A DNA stretch of 64,000 bases from Pomphorhynchus laevis (taxonomy: Eukaryota > Acanthocephala > Palaeacanthocephala > Echinorhynchida > Pomphorhynchidae), in the NCBI GenBank assembly GCA_012934845.2, contig WNNJ02001791.1, positions 62,001 to 126,000 on the forward strand, in the 5' to 3' direction. The position numbers and the translations under genes were made by a program. Numbering within the stretch: position 1 is the first letter of the stretch; each line of letters starts with the position of its first letter. The notes under the pieces are model-generated. The model searched no databases. It was not told where the DNA came from and worked only from the letters and a program-made list of their open reading frames with translations. Positions 46,620-56,289 of this stretch are shown piece after piece.

Positions 46620-47110
46620 GACCGAAAGTACAAGAGCAGGGTCGAAGCAGCGGGGTATATATTCTCAGCCGCTGTAGTGGAGTCGTTTGGGGGATGGAAT
46701 GAAGAGGGAAACAGGGTCATTAAACGGGTTGCAAATAACATGAGCCGGACAAGCGGAGTCAGATACGCCATGACGATCTCGCATTTATACCAGCGCATCT
46801 CTATTGCAATAATGAGAGGCAACGCCAAAGCAATGCTAGCGTCACTTGACCAGATCCCAATATCGACATTTGATGGTGGACACCAGGAAACATGTGAACA
46901 TGGGAAACGCCTCTTCGAGCCAGACTCTTGTGCTTCGAGCAGAACTCGTGATGTGATGGGACTACCGGTTTGCAAAGATAACAACAATAACCATACCCCA
47001 ACGAATGAGTACGACGAAATAATTCCCCAGTCATGCATGACTGAGATAGTGCACCAAATTCCCGATACACTGCCAATAATCCAGGCCAGCCTGATTTTTA
47101 ACATACAATA
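46620..47110 (+). pseudogene. Retroelement C-terminal fragment
   Basis: An open plus-strand frame from before 46626 to the stop at 47109-47111. It reads RKYKSRVEAAGYIFSAAVVE, then SFGGWNEEGNRVIKRVAN and ISHLYQRISIAIMRGNAKAM. This pattern (RKYxxRVxxAG..F.xxVVETFGGW, then a helix ending QRxSxAxxRGNA) is the tail of endonuclease-bearing retroelement proteins related to LINE A/B but of another family. The last ~60 residues have no match I recognise. The opposite-strand frame 46607-47209 is a shadow. It directly precedes the LIM ORF. Confidence 0.55.
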
Positions 47111-47488
47111 ATGCTCCAGCAACCTATCCAAACGATCATGATCATTGAACAGCCGCGTACGACAACTGCGAAGATCGATATCAACAATGTTGAGTATTTT
47201 CCTGAGCATGAACGAGAAACAATGGGACCGAAATTTGGTGGAGCAATTGAAAAGTGCTCACTATGTGGAACCACAGTGTATGCTACGGAAAGAATTGGTG
47301 CGTGCAGTTCGCAATGGCACGAAAAGTGCTTTAGATGTAAAACTTGCAATACAACGTTGACTTTGGGTACATATAAAGATCAGGATGGAGAAATATACTG
47401 CAAAGGTTGCTTCGCCGATAAACTTCTTCCACACGACAGAAACCGCAAACAGGCCGAGGAGGAAATGAAGGCCAGCAAACAGCTGTAA
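47111..47488 (+). CDS. Single LIM-domain protein of the CRP/MLP type
   Basis: A 125-residue ORF. Residues 37-42 read MGPKFGG, the lead-in typical of cysteine-rich/muscle LIM proteins. The LIM domain spans about 49-100: CSLC-x17-H-x2-C, then C-x2-C, then YCKGC, giving all eight zinc ligands. A charged tail NRKQAEEEMKASKQL follows. Family members act as adaptors on actin structures and in the nucleus. The first 36 residues are not family-like, so the true start may be the Met of MGPKFGG (about 47222). No intron is visible. AATAAA occurs at about 47617. It sits inside a block inserted in a repeat, so it may be a retrocopy; the frame is intact. Confidence 0.7.
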   Translation: MLQQPIQTIMIIEQPRTTTAKIDINNVEYFPEHERETMGPKFGGAIEKCSLCGTTVYATERIGACSSQWHEKCFRCKTCNTTLTLGTYKDQDGEIYCKGCFADKLLPHDRNRKQAEEEMKASKQL

Positions 47489-47546
47489 TTCAGTAGTTTT
47501 TGTATTTGATTTTTTTACTTAGAAAAGTAAGTATTTGGTCCTGAAA

Positions 47547-47640
47547 AAATATCCTATTGTTTTCCATTTATATCTAATTAAAATTGAATTTTAAGTCGAA
47601 ATACTGAATTGTTTGAATAAACTTTATTTTTAATAAATCA
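47547..47640 (+). repeat. Resumption of the second duplicated unit
   Basis: CCTATTGTTTTCCATTTATAT and the following sequence (GAATTTTAAGTCGAAATACTG) match 46034-46115 of unit 1. The two unit halves are separated by the retro-fragment plus LIM block (about 46605-47545). Confidence 0.65.
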
Positions 47641-47824
47641 AATAAGCTAACTGAATCTTTATTTTTTATAATAATTAAAGGGACAAAACATGTTAATAAA
47701 ACTAAATCAAAATTTAATAATTAAATAATAAAATAACTTGTTGTTATAAGATTTTTGGTAATTTATATAAATTTAAAATAAAACATTTAACTTCAAAATA
47801 ATAGTTATTGATATGAATTGACTT

Positions 47825-48708
47825 ATAAATAACAGACGTTGTATCAGAATATAGATTAGAGATCATCACTTGGAACTGATATGCTATCTGGTTTCGGCCT
47901 ATAACTTTTCTACCCAACATAGCATCGGTGCCAAATACGTTCTAAGGATGCATTTCCTCTGATTAAATTTGAATCTACATTGTATTATTTTAATGTAATG
48001 TATATAAATGTAATATTAATGTAATGTATATGATAATGTAAATGTAATATTAATGTAATGTATATAATTTATTATTTATAAAAATTTTCAGCTATTGATT
48101 CTAAATTTATTTTTAATATTTGTGTGTTGATTTATATATTTTACTATTTTCTGCTTGATGTTATTTTTATAGTAACCTAGTTTAAAATATGTATCTATTT
48201 AATTATTTAAATGATTTTGAAGGACAACCAATATCGTTACATATTGTTGCAATTCTTAAAATTTCATTATTTAATGTATTATATTTTATATTATATGGTA
48301 TGCATGAATGCTCATGCAAAAATATGTTTCTTGTAAATTTAAATATGTCATCTTTACGATATAAATTAAAAGTAGTTTTAATTGATCTTAATTTAATGTT
48401 CATATCAAGATATATACTTTCTTTATCATTAATATTGGTTTTGTTAGGAATAAGGCTTTCTGGATAAATGTGCTCACTAATTGAATAAAAATTGCTAGAA
48501 TTAAATACACATATATCATCAATGTATCAAAACATATATTTCATATCTTTATATAATCCAAGATTTATGTTTTAAATAGTTATGAACAAATTCATATTCG
48601 ATAAAGCTTAAAAATAAGTCAGCTATAATTGGGCTATTATTATTTCCCATATGAACACCTTTTATTTGTGTAAATATAGATGTCCCTACTTTTAAATAAT
48701 TTTGAGGT
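47825..48708 (-). mobile_element. Naiad-like Penelope element, 3' fragment
   Basis: Minus strand. 48180-48708 matches 52290-52830 of the long copy inverted (GVPMGG to the end of the thumb, with YIDDI at about 48500). 47825-47970 matches the terminal block 52935-53097, ending in ATTCTGATACAACGTCTGTTA. The part between is shortened. The copy is 5'-truncated and has a few breaks. Its 5' edge abuts a hammerhead-like core at 48717. Confidence 0.75.
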
Positions 48709-48775
48709 ATCTGGTACTGATGAGTCTAAACAATGACGAAACTGCACAGCATTAGGCTGTGTTTGTTTTCTGTTT
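48700..48775 (+). ncRNA. Solitary hammerhead-like core
   Basis: GGTATCTGGTA, then CTGATGA at 48717-48723, GTC at 48724-48726 pairing with GAC at 48735-48737, and GAAAC at 48738-48742. The next bases form a perfect 6-bp hairpin CACAGC...GCTGTG (48745-48760) in the place of helix III. The left flank GGTATCTGG parallels GGTACCTGG of the 299-bp repeat, so this is probably a relic of the same family. Activity cannot be judged. Confidence 0.45.
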
Positions 48776-49669
48776 TCTTTCAGCTCACTTAAATTTATTT
48801 ACATCGTAGTATTTAAACAACTGTCTACATTATGAGGTCGATTTAATATTTTGACTCAATCATGTTTGCCAGCAAATACTATTGTATTTTACAAATGTTT
48901 AAAGTTTATTTTAAATTATGTCCAGTATTTATTGAAAAAATTAACGAATAATTAATATTGACGTTATTTATGCATTTAGTCAATCAGTCGATGCTTTATT
49001 TTAAAATATAATCTAAAAGAACTTATATATTATTACTCTAATTTTTATCAATACAAGATATACAAGCAATGACTAAGCGACGATAATAAATCATAAAACA
49101 CATGTTTTGCGGGCGACTTCGATAAAGTTATTTGTTGCTATTTCGTAAGTTCTGTATTACTATATTTAACACAGAGTTGTGATCTTAAATTTGGTAAAAT
49201 ACGGCTACATGATAATTATAAATATCCAGTATTAAATTATAATATTAATTTTTATAAAATATAAATTAACATGTTTATCTTTTATAATTGTAGCAATCCA
49301 ATTGAAAATAATTTCATTTTTTTGCTGTGAATGTAACATTAACAATACTATTTATTTTGGCTGTCTTAATAAATGAATTAGACATCAATTATAATTACAT
49401 ATAAATAATTATTATACGTAAATATTCATATTTTAAAAATCTTTTTAAATTTTTAAAAAGATTAAAACTTTAAAAAGTTTTAAATTTCTTATTAAATTAA
49501 GAAATTAATAAGAAATTAATTGATTAATTTGAAATTAATCAATTTTTTTCTTTAGAGGTTTTAATTTTCTTATTAATCTTTCTCATTAATTTAAAAATTT
49601 TACATTTTTAAATTAATGCTGAGTACACATTATGCAAATTTAATAAATCTAACTTATATTAGATAATTA
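48776..49669. other. AT-rich spacer
   Basis: No gene. A cluster of AAATTAAT/ATTAATTT inverted runs at 49440-49610 could fold but has no clear identity. Confidence 0.45.
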
Positions 49670-49674
49670 CAAAT

Positions 49675-49785
49675 ATTCAAAACCAACTTATCTGCATGTA
49701 TTGTGCTGTTATGATTAGTTGAGAAATAGGGGCCGAAATCTGTAAAGATAAGCTTCCTACAGATTATCTGCAATCTCAGTTTAAA
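49675..49785 (+). repeat. Upstream terminal block of the Naiad-like element
   Basis: Diverged copy of the downstream block: GCATGTATT, then AGGGGCCGAAATCTG, then CTTCCT. Similar blocks lie at 52965-53075 and 53330-53450. Penelope-like elements commonly have such terminal or pseudo-LTR repeats, so I read it as the left one. Divergence is high, so the boundary is approximate. Confidence 0.45.
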
Positions 49786-50206
49786 AAGATGGAATATTAT
49801 CTATCAATTGATTTATAAAAAATCTGAGTTATAATACATTCAAAGAATAGGATATTTTAAAATATAAATGAATTCTTGAACAAAATAGATAGAATAAGAT
49901 TTAGAGATAATTTATTTAAAAAAGGAATTAAAAACTTATAAATTAGATTATCAATATAATTATAAATTAAAATGTTAACTAAATAAATAAATTTTTAATT
50001 AAAAAATCTACTAATTATTATCGTTATATTGTTAAAAAGTGCGAATAAGAAATATGTAAATATTTCTTATACAGGAAATAATAATCTGAAATTGATACTC
50101 ATATTAAATTAACATTTTATTAAAATAATTTAATTAAAATTTTATTAAATTAAATTAGTTGGCGACACCGAAAAAGCAACGTTAAAAATTATGACTTAAA
50201 AGTTAC

Positions 50207-51226
50207 ATGTACTCAACAATATTGGAAAAATACGTAAGTACTAATGATTTCAATTTTAGATCTTTTAAATGTAACAGAAAAAATTGTATAGTTTGTGATG
50301 TTATAAATAATAATAATTGTATCGTAAGTAATACGACAAACAAATGTTTTTCATTAAATATTAATAATAATTGTAACTGCAATACCGCAGGTGTAGTGTA
50401 TCTAATACAATGCACATGTGGATTGCAATATATAGGAAAAACATATCAAATGTTAAAAACTAGGTTTAGGCAACACATATATAATATACAGCATAATAGT
50501 CAAACTATATTTCATAAACATATGAGATTAATAGGACATGATATTAAAAACTGTAAATTATTTATTTTAGAACATATTATCGAAGAAAACATTTCAATAT
50601 TAAATCAAAAACTATTAGAAAAAGAAGATTTTTGGATTAAAACGCTTAATTCCATGTACCCATTAGGATTGAATGACGTGGTACAAGGAATTGGCAGAAG
50701 TAGTATAATACATAATAAACAACTATATTATAATAATCCGGTTAAACGCAAACCAAGAAGTCATGGTGATAAAAGGAATAGGAAAAATAGAGTTAAAAAT
50801 ATTAAAAAAGATATGTATATAAATGAACAATTAGAAATATTAAAACAACTTTTAAGTGATAATAAGCTAAAAGATCTTTATGTAAATATAAGAAGTTTTT
50901 CTAAAGATATCATATGTTCAATAAATCAAAAATTAATTAACGACTATGATAGGCTAAGTTGTATAATAGACAGTTATTGTAATACAAAATACTATAATCG
51001 TACAATAAATGTAAATAATAACAATAGAAAATATACATTAACCATAAACTTCATTAATAAATGTATAGATAACATAAATATAGCCGGACTTTTAAATAAT
51101 TCTAAAAGTAAAGAAATAATAGGGTCAGATTTAAGTAAATATATTCCTAAAATAAGGTATAAACTCCTACCACCATTAGGACGAAAAATTTGTAATTATA
51201 ATAAAGAATTGAAAATCAATATGTAA
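50207..51226 (+). CDS. GIY-YIG endonuclease ORF of the Naiad-like element
   Basis: A 339-residue ORF. Residues 22-30 form a C-x4-C-x2-C cluster (CNRKNCIVC), and further Cys lie at 38, 47, 56 and 58. The GIY-YIG fold follows: VVYLIQC (residues 63-69, VVY for GIY), LQYIGKT (73-79, YIG), TRFRQH (85-90, catalytic Arg), KLLEKEDFWIKTL (135-147, catalytic Glu) and PLGLND (152-157, Asn). The enzyme would nick DNA for target-primed synthesis. A basic linker KRKPRSHGDKRNRKNRVKN lies at 184-202, then a region leading to LLPPLGRKICNYNKELK. In canonical Penelope elements this domain comes after the RT; here it comes before. The start ATG at 50207 is the first in frame. Confidence 0.85.
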   Translation: MYSTILEKYVSTNDFNFRSFKCNRKNCIVCDVINNNNCIVSNTTNKCFSLNINNNCNCNTAGVVYLIQCTCGLQYIGKTYQMLKTRFRQHIYNIQHNSQTIFHKHMRLIGHDIKNCKLFILEHIIEENISILNQKLLEKEDFWIKTLNSMYPLGLNDVVQGIGRSSIIHNKQLYYNNPVKRKPRSHGDKRNRKNRVKNIKKDMYINEQLEILKQLLSDNKLKDLYVNIRSFSKDIICSINQKLINDYDRLSCIIDSYCNTKYYNRTINVNNNNRKYTLTINFINKCIDNINIAGLLNNSKSKEIIGSDLSKYIPKIRYKLLPPLGRKICNYNKELKINM

Positions 51227-51245
51227 CGATAATATTAGAAACATA

Positions 51246-52922
51246 ATGGAAACAGAATGCAATTGTAAAAGTCTTAGTTTTGATAAAATAAATGAACATA
51301 TATGTACCCATAATCTAGAATTAATTGAAAATTGTGAATTAAGAAAGCTGCTATCAAAGGGTATAAATATAGATTAAATAATAACAACGACAAAAATAAA
51401 ATTTACAATTCGTTATATAATAACTTAAATGATTACTTTAGTAAGCTGATTAATAGTGAAAGCTCGAATATATCTAAGATAAACATTTGGAAAGATTATA
51501 TATTTGATAAAATTAAAAATAAAATGAAAATAACAAACAATTATAAAAGAAAAGATAAAATTAATAAAGATATGTATAAAGAACTTACTAAATTTAAGGA
51601 TAACTATATAATAACAACTATTGATAAAGCTAGTAATAACTTTGTCTTCATATGCAAAAAGCTTTATTATGATATACTAATGAAAGAGGTTAATTCTAAT
51701 GATTTAAATGTAAATCCAACATATGAACGTAGTGAGTTGAGTTTAGAAACAATTATTACAAGTCACTGTTCTATAATGGATAAAAAGGGTATAAAGGTTG
51801 AATTAGATAATAAAACTATACCTATATTATATTGGAATCCAAAATTACATAAAAATCCAATAAAACCTAGGTTCATATGTAGTGCGTTTAAATGTACATT
51901 AAAAACCACTTTCTGTCTATATGAATAAAATACTTAAAGTAATTAAAGCACATTTTAAAAAATATTGCAAGGTAATCGAAATTAATACTGGTATAAAACA
52001 CTATTTCAGTATTAATTCTACAAAAGAATTTTTAGAACAGACAAAAGGAATAAATTTTCAAAATATAAATACATACGATTTTAGTACGCTTTATACAAAT
52101 CTAGATTTAGTAGACATTAAAGAAGCGTTAGTAAAATTAATTAATCTTATATTCGGAAAAAGATATACATATATATGTTATAATAATTATAACGCCTATC
52201 TAACAAAAATTAAACCATCAAATAAATATAAATATATGGATAAAATTGAATTAATAGAATCCTTAAATATTTTGATAAATCAAAATTATTTAAAAGTAGG
52301 GACATCTATATTTAGACAAGTAAAAGGTGTTCCAATGGGTGGTAATAGTAGCCCAATTATAGCTGACTTGTTTTTAAGCTTTATAGAATATGAATTTGTT
52401 CATAACTGTGTAAAAACTAAATCTAAACAATATAAATATATGAAATATATGTTTCGATACATTGATGATATATGTGTATTTAATTCTAATAATTTTTATT
52501 CAATTAGTGAGCACATTTATCCAGAAAGCCTTATTCTTAACAAAACCAATATTAATGATAAAGAAGGTGTATATCTAGATATGAACATTAAATTAACATT
52601 AACTAAAACTACTATTAATTTATATCGTAAAGATGACATATTTAAATTTACAAGAAACATATTTTTGCATGAGCATTCATGCATACCATATAATATAAAA
52701 TATAATACATTAAATAATGAAATTTTAAGAATTGCAACAATATGTAATGATATTGGCTTTCTTCAAAATCATTTAAATAATTTAATAGATACATATTTTA
52801 AACTAGGTTACTATAAAAATAACATCAAGCAGAAAATAGTAAAATATATAAATCAACACAATAATATAAAGAATAAATTTAAACTCTTAAGTGGCAAATT
52901 TTTATGGATGGATAATAAATAA
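51246..52922 (+). pseudogene. Reverse transcriptase of the Naiad-like element
   Basis: Three frames cover an RT of Penelope type. 51246-51378 encodes ICTHNLELIENCELRKLLSKG, the N-terminal part. 51524-51928 encodes IITTIDKASNNFVFICKKLYY and LYWNPKLHKNPIKPRFI. 51921-52922 encodes TYDFSTLYTNLDLVDI (motif A), FRQVKGVPMGGNSSPIIADL (motif B), MFRYIDDICVF (motif C, catalytic YIDD), GVYLDMNIKLT and a thumb of about 110 residues. The YIDD and LH motifs are typical of Penelope-like and telomerase-related RTs. The frames overlap or abut, so the gene is disrupted but retains every catalytic motif. Confidence 0.85.
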
Positions 52923-52964
52923 TATACTTTGCATTAGAATAAGATACTAGATAGTTATTTCAGA

Positions 52965-53100
52965 GGAAATACATCATTAGCATGTATTTGGCCCCGCTGC
53001 TATGTTGGGTAGAGGAGTTAGGGGCCGAAACCTGATAGCATAGCAGTTCCTCCTGATGACCTCTAATTCTTATTCTGATACAACGTCTGTTATTTATTAG
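52965..53100 (+). repeat. Downstream terminal block with nested pairings
   Basis: Contains three interleaved complementary pairs: GGCCCC (52990) with GGGGCC (53021), CTGCTATG (52997) with CATAGCAG (53039), and GAGGA (53012) with TCCTC (about 53048). The interleaved order means they cannot all form at once as simple hairpins, so a pseudoknot or alternative folds are possible. The same block closes the inverted copy at 47825-47970 and recurs in diverged form at 49675 and 53330. Confidence 0.5.
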
Positions 53101-53329
53101 TCAATTCATAAAAATGACGTTTATTTTAAATTTTATTTTTATTTTTTATTTTTTAACTTGATTTAAATTATAGAAAATCTAAAAACAATTATTAATTTTA
53201 TTATTTAATTATTAAATTTTGATTTAGCATTATTTTATTTTGTTTATTTTATAATTATATAACAATACGTAGACTCAGTTAGCTGATTTAGTTATTAGAT
53301 ATTACGAAATATAGTCGAATTAAATTATA

Positions 53330-53450
53330 GGAAGCGCGTCATCAGAATGTATTTGACCCAATCGTTCCTTAGATTTAAGAATAACAGTATAAACTTGATA
53401 ACATAAGAGCTCCTCCTGATAATCGCAAATTTTAATTCATATGGTACATT
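53330..53450 (+). repeat. Further diverged terminal block
   Basis: CATCAGAATGTATTTGACCC, then GATAACATAAGAGCTCCTCCTGATAATC resembles the 52965 block. It probably marks the end of another, lost copy or a tandem terminal repeat. Confidence 0.4.
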
Positions 53451-54061
53451 ATCTATTAATCGGTTCTTTAAAATTGATTTTTTAATGTGTACTTTAGATT
53501 AATCAAATTTATATAAAATCTCAAGATTAAAATATTTTTATTATTTTATTTAAATACAGTAAAAAATTCGAATACTCAGTTAACTGATCTGAATTATTAA
53601 AATTTTAATAAACAAAATAACAGTTTTTATAATACAATAATTGCAATAATTGACCGATTGAGGTACTTTTAAGTTTTGGTTTAAAATAAAGAACATAAAA
53701 TTTTTAAAGCTTACATTTAAATTGTAATTGATTGGATAAAGTAATGTCAAAACGAAATTGCATACCAATACATGTATGTGTTTAATTTAGTTATATTGAT
53801 AAATATCTTACAAATTTAAAATGAACTTTAAATATCTATGTAAAGACAATTTTTGATATCTTGTTTTTTATTATTACCATAAAAACAAAAATATTTGATA
53901 CATGTTCCTTCTGTAAACAGCTCTATTTTATGCCCTATCAGCAAAGCCTATGCAATAAATTTAAAAGCATTAGATAGTAAGTTGATGTTAGTTCTAAACT
54001 ATAGGTTTCACACTTAATTGATAAATACACGACATAAAATTATATAGGTCAATTATATGTC
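53451..54061. other. AT-rich spacer
   Basis: No gene or strong repeat found before the 668-bp block. Confidence 0.4.
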
Positions 54062-54729
54062 AAAGTTCTAATGTGTTTTAATAGTAAGGATTCAACTTTG
54101 CAGATTTATCACTGCTTCTTAAAATTTATTCGAAATCTAGGTGGATATGATTTAAGGAAAAATAATAATTAATTTTATATAATTTGTAACTTTGTGCAGG
54201 ATGTCAATTTTTGTAAAAAATCAATTGAACGAGATAAGCTGAGCATCGACAAAATGCGCTTTGATAATGGGGAAAATGTTATGACTTTTTAAATGATATT
54301 TTAATTTACTGCATTGTTATAAAATCTTGATATACTTATCAAATATCGAGTCACAACTATGAATTGAAGACATTATAGATTCATTGCCTTTATTTGTTGT
54401 TTAAATGTGTTGTTAAACTCATTAATATAAATCACTTTGTAAATTTTTATTTAATTGAATGTCTTTACTTAAATGCATTGAATTTTCAACTAATATGTAC
54501 CGATTTATCGGATTGACCATAAAAAATTATTAAAAAATGGTATTTTATTGGGAATAAAATATAATCAAGCAAGTGATAAGCAATTCTTGAAGTAGATGGT
54601 GACTAAGTTCCAGAATAATAATTTATACATGCTTTGGTTAAATATTGTTATCGTTTTAATGAATAAAACTTGTTAACAAAGATGCAATAAATATGCATCA
54701 ACATGTAAAAGTAATTTTGCGGCCAGTTT
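54062..54729 (+). repeat. 668-bp block, copy 2
   Basis: Twin of 43698-44365 with about eight substitutions (for example CATTAAAAAATGG becomes TATTAAAAAATGG). It ends at GCGGCCAGTTT, only a few bases before the next Naiad-like remnant, so its right edge may coincide with that element's junction. Confidence 0.9.
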
Positions 54730-54734
54730 GACTC

Positions 54735-56285
54735 ATATGCAAAAATCTGTACCCATGCGCAAAAATTAATTGAAATTGGTGAATTAAGAAAAATGCTATC
54801 ATAAGGATATAAATATAAATACGGTATAAATATACAATAATAAGTTTGATGTGCTCGATATAACTGCATATCGATTACGTTAATAATCTATTATTAACAT
54901 TTCTATTATCAAATAATATTTTATTGATCACAACTTTTCAACTATTGCAATAGCCTTTTCAAGTGTTATGTTTTTAACATTTGAAAAGAGATAGCATATC
55001 AATATACTATAAATAGTTTATCATTTATACTATTGCAATATTATTAATGATATACTGATGAACGAGATAAATTTCAATGATTTAAATGTAAATGCAACAT
55101 ATGAATGTAGTGATTTAAGTATAGAAACAATTATCACAAGTCACTGTTCAACATTGAATAAAAATAATATAAAAATTACAAAAATCCAATAAAACCGAGG
55201 TTCATATGTAGTGCTTTTAAATGTACATTAAAATCACTTTCTGTTTATATGAATAAAATACTTAAAGTAATTAAAGCACACTTAAAAAATATTGTAAGAG
55301 AATCGAAATTAATACTGGTATAAAACACTATTTCAGTATTAATTCTACAAAAGAATTTTTTAAATACTCAAAAGAAATAAATTTTCAGAATATAAATACA
55401 TACGATTTTAGTACGCTTTATACAAATCTAGATTTAGTAGATATTACAGATGCGTTATAAAAATTAATTAATCTTATATTCGGAAAAATATATACATATA
55501 TATGTTATAATAATTATAACGCCTTTCTAACAAAAATTAATCAATCAAGTAAATATAAATATATGGATAAAATTGAATTAATAGAATCCTTGAATATTTT
55601 AATAAATAAAAGTTATTTAATGGTCGGGACATCTATATTTAGACAAATAAAAGGTGTTCCAATGGGTGGTAATAGTAGCCCAATTATAGCTGACTTGTTT
55701 TTAAGCTTTATAGAATATAAATTTGTTCATAACTGTTTAAAAAATAAATCTAAATTAAATAAATATATGAAATATATGTTTCGATACATTGATGATATGT
55801 GTATTTAATTCTAATAATTTTTATTCAATTAGTGAACAAATTTATCCAAAGCCTTATTCTTAACAAAACCAATATTAATGATAAAGAAGGTGTATGTCTA
55901 GATATGAACATTAAATTAACATTAACTAAAACTACTATTAATTTATATCGTAAAGATGACATATTTAAATTTACAAGAAACATATTTTTGCATGAGCATT
56001 CATGCATACCATATAATATAAAATATAATACATTAAAATATAATTAAAATATACATTAAAACATAATACATTAAATAATGAAATTTTAAGAATTGCGATA
56101 ATATGTAATGATATTGGCTTTCTTCAAAATCATTTAAATAATTTAATAGATGCATAGTTAAAACTAGGTTACTATAAAAATACTATTTAACAGAAAATAG
56201 TAAAATATATAAATCAACACAATAATATTAAAAATAGATTTAAACTCTTAAACGGGAAATTTTTACTGGAAGGATAATAAATAAT
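54735..56285 (+). mobile_element. Naiad-like Penelope element, decayed copy
   Basis: Plus-strand copy aligned with 51290-52922 of the long copy. It starts at TGTACCCATGCGCAAAAATTA (RT N-terminal part), has a gap to about 55050, then covers the RT: GVPMGGNSSPIIADLF (about 55665-55700) and FRYIDDM (55780-55800), ending at about 56285. The endonuclease is missing. Several breaks, more than in the long copy; it is an older or less constrained insert. Closest relative is the copy at 50-53 kb. Confidence 0.75.
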
Positions 56286-56289
56286 ATTA

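Larger units (their letters stand above)
49670..53100 (+). mobile_element. Naiad-like Penelope-like element (longest copy)
   Basis: A retroelement with GIY-YIG endonuclease first and reverse transcriptase second, the permuted order described for the Naiad/Chlamys group of Penelope-like elements. From left: a terminal block (49675-49780), the endonuclease ORF (50207-51226), an intervening RT N-terminal part (51246-51375, ending LRKLLSKGINI), RT pieces 51524-51928 and 51921-52922, and a second terminal block (52935-53097). The whole element is A/T-rich and Asn/Lys/Ile-rich. A small number of breaks (I count about three) separates the frames, so it is recent but apparently inactive. All key RT and endonuclease residues are still present. 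Confidence 0.85.

Noticed and set aside
46607-47209. 200-codon minus-strand frame opposite the retroelement tail
   Set aside because: Shadow of the plus-strand frame, which has the recognisable family pattern.
52965-53075. Complete hammerhead in the Naiad-like terminal block
   Set aside because: CTGATGA and GAAA occur, but in the wrong order and too close together for helices I and III.
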